From assembly GCA_028683685.1 (NCBI GenBank), contig JAQUHH010000054.1:1-11094 (forward strand): DNA of 11,094 nt, in the 5' to 3' direction. Positions 6,561 to 11,094 of the stretch are shown piece after piece. The stretch's first letter is position 1, and each line of letters begins with the position of its first letter. The notes under the pieces are model-generated. The model searched no databases, was not told the DNA's origin, and saw only the letters and a program-made list of their open reading frames with translations. The DNA comes from Bacteroidales bacterium. Lineage in GTDB: Bacteria > Bacteroidota > Bacteroidia > Bacteroidales > WCHB1-69. A program made the translations under genes and the position numbers.

Positions 6561-8300
6561 TTAAAACTTGATAAATCCAAGATTTATTTTTGACTTGGGA
6601 CTATATAGACTTAGATTATAATATCCTTTTTGCAGATGTTTCACATTAATGGTAATAAAACTATTTTCTTTTTGGATATTATTTGATTCCATTTTCAAAA
6701 CAAGTCTTCCAGTCAAATCAGTAATTATTATGGATGAAACTTCAGAAATATTATCAGGAAGTTGTAGTCTTAGATTATCGCTTGTTGGATTAGGGAAAAG
6801 CTTGATATTAAAGTCTGTTTTATGATTATTTATTTTTGTAACTGCAATTTCTTCATAATTTCCTGTTCGGGTATTGCTTCCTTTATAGGTTCCCCATAAG
6901 ACTTTTGATTTATCGTAATTTACATCCAACTCATATACGTTAATATATGTTGAATCAGGAGATTCACCAAAATAATTGTCGTACGAAAGTGCAACTAAAT
7001 TGGTTTTTCCATTGCCGTTAATATTTCCAATGCAAACCCCATTCATAAAAGTGAAACCTTTTGGGCGTAAAGGGAAGTTTGGAAGTTCTCCCGAACCATC
7101 CATTTTATATGCATGTATAAAACCAAATCCATCTTCATCTTTTAGGTTTGAACCAAAAATCAATTCAAAATCGGAGTCGTTGGTAATGTTTGCTACTGAA
7201 ATATAACCTTCTAATCCACCTGGTTTTACAATTGGAAACCCGTTAAGCATATTTCCGTTTTGATCCCAACCATAAAGCATGTCTGAGGATTCGTCACTTA
7301 TAGGGCGACTCATAAATATTTTCCACTCATTATCAATTTTAACAACCGTGGGAGTACTATAAGTCCAATTGTTGTCGGGAACATTTTTGGGCCAAGCAGA
7401 ATAAGATGTAGTGTCGCTGTTCATTATGTAATATTGTGGAAAATCGCCATGAGTAGCACCCACAATTTCCATGGAAAGATCATTATCAAAGTCAACAGCA
7501 ATGGGAGATTGATAGCTATAAGACTGATTTGGAGCTGTTGTTAACGGAAAACCCGTTTTGGGCTGCCCATCTAATCCAAAAATATAACGAGATTTTGTTG
7601 AATATGCGATAATGTCTTTTTGTCCGTCGCCATCCACATCCGCTATCGAAGGAGTAACAGAAGGAGTGCCATCAAGCGTAACGGGCCAATTAGCACTAAA
7701 TTCGGTACCATCACTTTTTAAAATATGCACTTTCCCGTTTGTCAATCTTTCGTTGCAGATAATTTCCATTTTATCATCTCCATCTAAATCCGAAAGGGCT
7801 GGAGAACAAATAATCCAATTATTATTGAAATTAACAGGCCATCCGTTCAAAATATTTCCAAAACGATCAAAAACATAAATTCTACCATTACTAGGCGATT
7901 CTCCTGTTACTTGCACTATTTCAGAAAATCCATCTCCGGTAATATCTCCGATAGAAGGAGGATAAACAGCGGTGCCAATAATTGTTTGTGACCATAATAA
8001 TCCTTGATAAGTGTATACATATAATGTATTGTCGACGGCAAAAATAATATCGTCAATATTATCCCCATTCATGTCAGCTAGAGCAAGGTTTCGCATGTTT
8101 TTAAAACTTGGGTTTGCTGGAACGGCAATTGGAAAACCCGGAAGTTGCTGAACCATATTCTTTGTGGAGGATAATGGAGCTGCATTTACTTTTTCTACTC
8201 GAATGGTCATATTATCGTTGAGGCTTGCTTTTTCCCATTGTTGTGAAAATAAAGTTTGTTCAACGAATAAAAAAGCAATAAATAGTATAATATTCTTCAT
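6561..8300 (-). CDS. Secreted FG-GAP/VCBS repeat protein with T9SS C-terminal sorting domain
   Basis: A 579-residue exported protein. The signal peptide is MKNIILFIAFLFVEQTLFSQ with cleavage near residue 19 or 20. Residues about 70-470 hold at least seven FG-GAP-like repeats, each with a calcium-binding type loop after a hydrophobic strand: DMNGDNIDD (76), DITGDGFSE (119), DLDGDDKME (171), DVDGDGQKD (221), DFDNDLSME (270), and degenerate NITNDSDFE (371) and NINGNGKTN (427). Such repeats fold into an integrin-like beta-propeller. Repeated GWPV/GFPI/FPL segments sit between them. The end, from LFPNPTSDNL (501) to the last residue, is a type A T9SS sorting domain with the typical LTGRLV and GYYNLSLYS elements. 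The protein is therefore expected to cross the outer membrane through T9SS and be attached or released. No catalytic domain is visible; binding or adhesion is the safest guess. It appears monocistronic. Confidence 0.93.
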   Translation of the reverse strand: MKNIILFIAFLFVEQTLFSQQWEKASLNDNMTIRVEKVNAAPLSSTKNMVQQLPGFPIAVPANPSFKNMRNLALADMNGDNIDDIIFAVDNTLYVYTYQGLLWSQTIIGTAVYPPSIGDITGDGFSEIVQVTGESPSNGRIYVFDRFGNILNGWPVNFNNNWIICSPALSDLDGDDKMEIICNERLTNGKVHILKSDGTEFSANWPVTLDGTPSVTPSIADVDGDGQKDIIAYSTKSRYIFGLDGQPKTGFPLTTAPNQSYSYQSPIAVDFDNDLSMEIVGATHGDFPQYYIMNSDTTSYSAWPKNVPDNNWTYSTPTVVKIDNEWKIFMSRPISDESSDMLYGWDQNGNMLNGFPIVKPGGLEGYISVANITNDSDFELIFGSNLKDEDGFGFIHAYKMDGSGELPNFPLRPKGFTFMNGVCIGNINGNGKTNLVALSYDNYFGESPDSTYINVYELDVNYDKSKVLWGTYKGSNTRTGNYEEIAVTKINNHKTDFNIKLFPNPTSDNLRLQLPDNISEVSSIIITDLTGRLVLKMESNNIQKENSFITINVKHLQKGYYNLSLYSPKSKINLGFIKF

Positions 8301-8322
8301 GGCAAAAAGGATTAATAATTTT

Positions 8323-8353
8323 CAAAATTAAAAAAATTAAAATATAAATTCAA
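8323..8353 (-). promoter_or_regulatory. Promoter of the FG-GAP protein gene
   Basis: On the minus strand TTG (8353-8351) and TAATTTTG (8330-8323) are 20 bases apart, matching the Bacteroidota -33/-7 pattern. Transcription would start near 8317, leaving a leader of about 17 bases. The surrounding region is very AT-rich, so chance matches are possible. Confidence 0.5.
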
Positions 8354-8441
8354 TTTCTAATGGTTTAAATAAAAAGAAGATTTTATGATTATTAATACAT
8401 TGTTTTTTAAAAAAGCAATATCTATAAAACATAAGTATTTA

Positions 8442-8714
8442 TTAATCAATTAATTGAATTTTTTTCTGATGACTAATGTACATGGATGGAATTCCGTTAT
8501 ATTCAGATATTTTTCCAATAAAACAGGCTTTTTTATCGATTAAAAACAACTCCGGTTGATAGTCGAAATTTATTACATCTTTCGACCAAATAGTCACGGA
8601 AAAAATAGCTTTTGGAAAGCTTTTATCTATATTAATAAAAACATTTCCTTTTCCTGATTTATGGGTGCTCACAACAGTTCCGCAGATTTTTACTTCTTTT
8701 GGATAATCATAAAA
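8442..8714 (-). pseudogene. Severed C-terminal domain of the endonuclease (small beta-rich, OB-like)
   Basis: Starting at the codon directly after the nuclease TAA, the same frame stays open for 90 codons: FYDYPKEVKICGTVVSTHKS, then GNVFINIDKSFPKAIFSVTIWSKD, YQPELFLIDKKACFIGKISEYNGIPSMYISHQKKIQLID. The alternating strands (V-ICGTVV, VFINID, IFSVTIW, CFIGKI, SMYIS) look like a small OB-fold-type domain of the kind found alone or attached to secreted nucleases in Bacteroidota; that family link is from memory. No ATG precedes the domain in this frame. The first alternative start is GTG at 8672, which would delete the first strand (VKICGTV). It is therefore more likely a piece cut off by a nonsense codon than a free gene. 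A sequencing error or stop-codon readthrough would also explain the pattern. Confidence 0.7.
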
Positions 8715-9722
8715 TTAGGTGGCTTCTATTGAATTATATGCATTTTTTGGTAGTTCATTTGATAGAAGTGGTGCAACATCATTTTTTTGCTTTTCGGGTG
8801 CCCATTTTGAATAATTTGAATTCGATTCTATTAAAATTTCATCTTCTTCGGGTAAGGAGCTAAAATAATCTATTCCTGTAATTTTTTCAATTGAATCAAT
8901 AGAAACGATATATGATTCTATGGGGTAAGATAAATTTTCTTGTGGAAGAAGAAAAGCAATTCCTGTTTTTTTATCTAAGTCGACAGCTATTTTATAATGA
9001 AGGTATGGAATTGGAATCTTATTCGGACTTTTTTCTATTACGGGTAGATTGTTACTAAGCACGGGACCCGTAACTATGTATAAACTAGTGTTTGGATGAT
9101 TGTATACGTAGCCTCTAAGAAAACTTTCAATTTCAGCCCATTTTTCACGATTAAATTCGGGGGTTTGAGGTGTAATATTTGAATAATAATAGGATTCTGA
9201 TAGTGCTTTTGATGACCAACGAAAATCGGCAGATGGAGCTAAATGACCACGGTCGTATCCAAATCCTTCATATTTGTATTTTCCATCATCAAGCAAAGTT
9301 TTTAAAAAGTAATCTGAATCATTGGCTGTATTAGGAATTAACGGGTCGTTTCTGAAATTATTGGTTCTGCTCACCCTTCCTTCAATAATGTCTGGAGAAA
9401 GGACGTGAACCACCCATTTTGCTACTTTGTTTTTCTGAGAAAATACCATACATAAAGCAGAGTGGCAAATTAAAGAATCGCCATCTTCCATTTTGGGCAA
9501 TGCATATTTGTGAATTCTGAAAATGATATCGTCAAGTTTTGCATTTTCAATTAAAGCATCAAGGCTGTCTTTTGTATTAAGTACAATTTGTCGTTGATTT
9601 AGTAATTCTTCAATCCTTGGATTTATTTGCGAATATGAAATATTACATGCACTCCATAATATCATAAAAGAGAGCATGAATTTTGTAGATTGGTTTAGTT
9701 TTAATAGTCTGATTGAGAGCAT
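8715..9722 (-). CDS. Secreted DNA/RNA non-specific endonuclease (NUC/EndoG family), probably shortened at its C-terminus
   Basis: A 335-residue nuclease that would cut DNA and RNA without sequence preference outside the cytoplasm. It has an N-terminal signal sequence (hydrophobic FMLSFMILWSACNISYS, likely cleavage near residue 31); the start could also be Met16. After a helical linker of about 50 residues, the bba-metal domain shows WVVHVLSPD and the family motif YDRGHLAPSADF, with DRGH at 157-160 and His160 as general base. It is followed by SNITPQTPEFNREKW (181-195), where Asn191 would bind Mg2+. These active-site residues are all present, so catalysis should be retained. The protein ends in LPKNAYNSIEAT and a TAA, but the reading frame continues straight into another folded-looking domain (8714-8442), so this probably was a longer two-domain protein. 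It is not in an obvious operon and no immunity-type partner is visible. Confidence 0.92.
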   Translation of the reverse strand: MLSIRLLKLNQSTKFMLSFMILWSACNISYSQINPRIEELLNQRQIVLNTKDSLDALIENAKLDDIIFRIHKYALPKMEDGDSLICHSALCMVFSQKNKVAKWVVHVLSPDIIEGRVSRTNNFRNDPLIPNTANDSDYFLKTLLDDGKYKYEGFGYDRGHLAPSADFRWSSKALSESYYYSNITPQTPEFNREKWAEIESFLRGYVYNHPNTSLYIVTGPVLSNNLPVIEKSPNKIPIPYLHYKIAVDLDKKTGIAFLLPQENLSYPIESYIVSIDSIEKITGIDYFSSLPEEDEILIESNSNYSKWAPEKQKNDVAPLLSNELPKNAYNSIEAT

Positions 9723-9788
9723 TGTAATAGTGTTTTTAGTGGAAGATAACCAATATAATAAGATTTATATTAATTCTAATATTTTTAT

Positions 9789-9796
9789 CAAAAGTA
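9789..9796 (-). promoter_or_regulatory. Possible -7 promoter element of the endonuclease gene
   Basis: TACTTTTG on the minus strand is identical to the -7 box proposed for tetR and lies about 67 bases upstream of the nuclease start. I found no TTG at the normal -33 distance, so this is a weak call. Confidence 0.35.
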
Positions 9797-9833
9797 CAGA
9801 TTTTTAATGAGAACATGTTTTTTTTATTCTTGT

Positions 9834-9946
9834 AAAGTCGCAAGGATTTTGTTTTTATCACTTCTGCGAATCATCAAATCAATTTCTCGCAAAGATGTAA
9901 AAAAATTCAGTTATTCTTTCTTTGCAACCTTGCGTCTTTGCGAGAA
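9834..9946. repeat. Interlocked inverted repeats of the CGCAAAGACGCAAGG type
   Basis: TTCTCGCAAAGA (9884-9895) is an exact inverted copy of TCTTTGCGAGAA (9935-9946), 12 bases with a 39-base spacer. AAAGTCGCAAGG (9834-9845) is an inverted copy, with one mismatch, of CCTTGCGTCTTT (9926-9937). The two pairs overlap and cross, so they cannot both form a simple hairpin at once. The sequence starts immediately after the stop codon of the upstream T9SS gene. Similar CTTTGCGTCTTTGCGAGAA-like elements are, as I recall, widely scattered between genes in flavobacterial genomes. It could act in transcript ends or be a small non-autonomous repeat. No T-run supports a standard terminator. Confidence 0.6.
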
Positions 9947-9949
9947 TTT

Positions 9950-11094
9950 TTATTTATTCAGCACAATTCTCTCAGTAGTAGCAATTCTCGATCCTCTTAA
10001 AACAACAATATAAATCCCATTTGCCAAATCGGAAATATCATAGTTTAAAGTAAAAACGCCTGCTTCTTTTTGTTGAGGTTCCATTATTCTGTTCAGAAAT
10101 TTTCCTTTTGAATCCCAAAGTTCAATACTGACTTTATTGTCAGCATATGAAGTCGTTACCCTAAGTGTAAACAAACCACTTGTCGGATTTGGAAATAACT
10201 CAAGTTTCCATGGAAACGGAATGGGTATACACGTTGGATTATTATCCGAAGTAATATTATTTGAATTTACCAAACTTACCAATGAATCATTTATTACTAA
10301 TAATTCATCGGGAATCGTGGTGCGGATTTTTGCAGCCAGTGGCGCACCTCCGTAACCTTCTCCTTTCACAATTGCGGCATCAAACAAGGACATATTCACT
10401 TTTAAAGAGTACCACATTTCGCCAGTAATCATTAAATTTCCACATTCATCATTGTATAATTTTGTATTAGATGGCTGAGACATCATTGCATTGCTCATTT
10501 TAAACCAGCGATATTTTCCGTTTTTATCAAATGATGCAACAACAACTCTTTTAAATGTATTTGAAATTGTGTCGCTTCCAATTTTTAATGGAATATCGTA
10601 TGTGCTTCTATTGCTATCAAAAGATGCATAAATAAAACCACGATGATCAATGCTTATCGAATTAACAGTTGTTGCATTAAATGTCTGAACCCAGAGTAAT
10701 TTCCCTTTGGGATTTAGAGAAGCCAAAAAAGCGATTTTCTTCTCCGTTGTATCTACTTTATTTCCTATAAATTTCTTTTGTCTATTTAGTTTTCCTCCAA
10801 CAACGACCATGTCCTTATTTGCATAAACAGAACTAATTAAAGTTCCATATCCTGTATATTTTATCCATTTTAATTTTCCATCATTTCCAATCGAAGAAAT
10901 GTATGATTCGTATGGTTTGTCAGTAGCGTTTTTTTCTTCGTAGTTGCGAATCATATAATCGGAACCTCCATCGGGGCGAGCTCCCATTCTGAAATTTCCA
11001 CAGGAATAAATATTTCCATCCGATGAAATTGCTGAAATACTAGGTTCTTGATGATATGTACAACAACTTTCGTCTAAATACATCACTTTGTGTG
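9950..11094 (-). CDS. T9SS-secreted beta-propeller (SBBP-like) protein, 5' end outside the window
   Basis: The frame is open to the window edge, with two more codons (His-Lys) before the first possible start, so this is the C-terminal part of a larger protein; at least 380 residues are seen. It contains repeated units of the pattern ...G(N/K)-(I/L)YSCG / GKLKWIKYTGYG-TLISSVYANKDMVVVGGKL / GKLLWVQTFNATTVNSISIDHRGFIYASFDSN / GKYRWFKMSNAM, where GKxxW-aromatic is followed by a strand and G-G or D-G turn. This matches the SBBP beta-propeller repeat found in Bacteroidota surface proteins. The end from LELFPNPTSGLFTL, about 85 residues before the C-terminus, is a type A T9SS sorting domain with KVSIELWDSKGKFL and LANGIYIVVLR before the basic end IVLNK. 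Surface exposure is expected. No enzyme domain is visible in this part. Confidence 0.9.
   Translation of the reverse strand, partial: HKVMYLDESCCTYHQEPSISAISSDGNIYSCGNFRMGARPDGGSDYMIRNYEEKNATDKPYESYISSIGNDGKLKWIKYTGYGTLISSVYANKDMVVVGGKLNRQKKFIGNKVDTTEKKIAFLASLNPKGKLLWVQTFNATTVNSISIDHRGFIYASFDSNRSTYDIPLKIGSDTISNTFKRVVVASFDKNGKYRWFKMSNAMMSQPSNTKLYNDECGNLMITGEMWYSLKVNMSLFDAAIVKGEGYGGAPLAAKIRTTIPDELLVINDSLVSLVNSNNITSDNNPTCIPIPFPWKLELFPNPTSGLFTLRVTTSYADNKVSIELWDSKGKFLNRIMEPQQKEAGVFTLNYDISDLANGIYIVVLRGSRIATTERIVLNK

Noticed and set aside
8442..9722. Nuclease plus small downstream frame as a toxin-immunity pair
   Set aside because: The downstream frame has no start of its own, is in the same frame as the nuclease and looks like a nuclease-attached domain; the nuclease also has an ordinary secretion signal and no toxin delivery domain.

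Overview
The window looks like chromosomal DNA from an AT-rich Bacteroidota bacterium of the Flavobacteriales/Bacteroidales type. The support is: two proteins with type IX secretion (T9SS) C-terminal sorting domains (FPNP-TSG/TSD then a GxYxL-type ending), promoters with the Bacteroidota -7 motif TAnnTTTG, almost no Shine-Dalgarno sequences, and a TolC/RND efflux locus of Bacteroidota type. Every gene I accept is on the minus strand, so the window reads right to left.

Layout, in reading order (high to low coordinates). (1) 11094-9950: the 3' part of a T9SS-secreted beta-propeller protein. (2) 9949-9723: intergenic DNA with interlocked inverted repeats of a TCTCGCAAAGACGCAAGG type. (3) 9722-8442: a secreted DNA/RNA non-specific endonuclease (DRGH motif). 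A TAA separates it from a 90-codon in-frame continuation that looks like its own C-terminal small beta-rich domain. (4) 8300-6561: an FG-GAP/VCBS repeat protein with a T9SS sorting domain. (5) 6400-3669: a drug-efflux type operon of TetR regulator, small cupin, TolC-like outer-membrane protein and RND pump. The regulator and cupin are intact, but the transport part is wrecked by two large deletions. One fused the first ~170 codons of tolC to about codon 10 of the RND gene and removed the whole membrane-fusion-protein gene. The other removed most of the RND gene and left it out of frame. A hairpin terminator follows. (6) 3558-123: a cobalamin riboswitch followed by a tightly packed three-gene ABC importer (lipoprotein binding protein, FecCD/BtuC permease, ATPase with an extra C-terminal region), best read as a vitamin B12/corrinoid inner-membrane uptake operon. 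(7) 122-1: a short AT-rich end with a 32-bp-period repeat pair.

The B12 operon is the clearest functional unit: the riboswitch should lower expression of btuF-btuC-btuD-like genes when adenosylcobalamin is plentiful. The TetR gene has a well-placed promoter and a GTGAAYGTTCAC palindrome over its probable transcription start, and the same palindrome recurs inside the first codons of the tolC remnant. That points to one regulator for its own gene and its former efflux target. The most interesting items are the doubly deleted efflux operon with its conserved operator pair, the in-frame stop splitting the nuclease, and the ATPase C-terminal extension. I saw no mobile element, CRISPR array, tRNA or rRNA.
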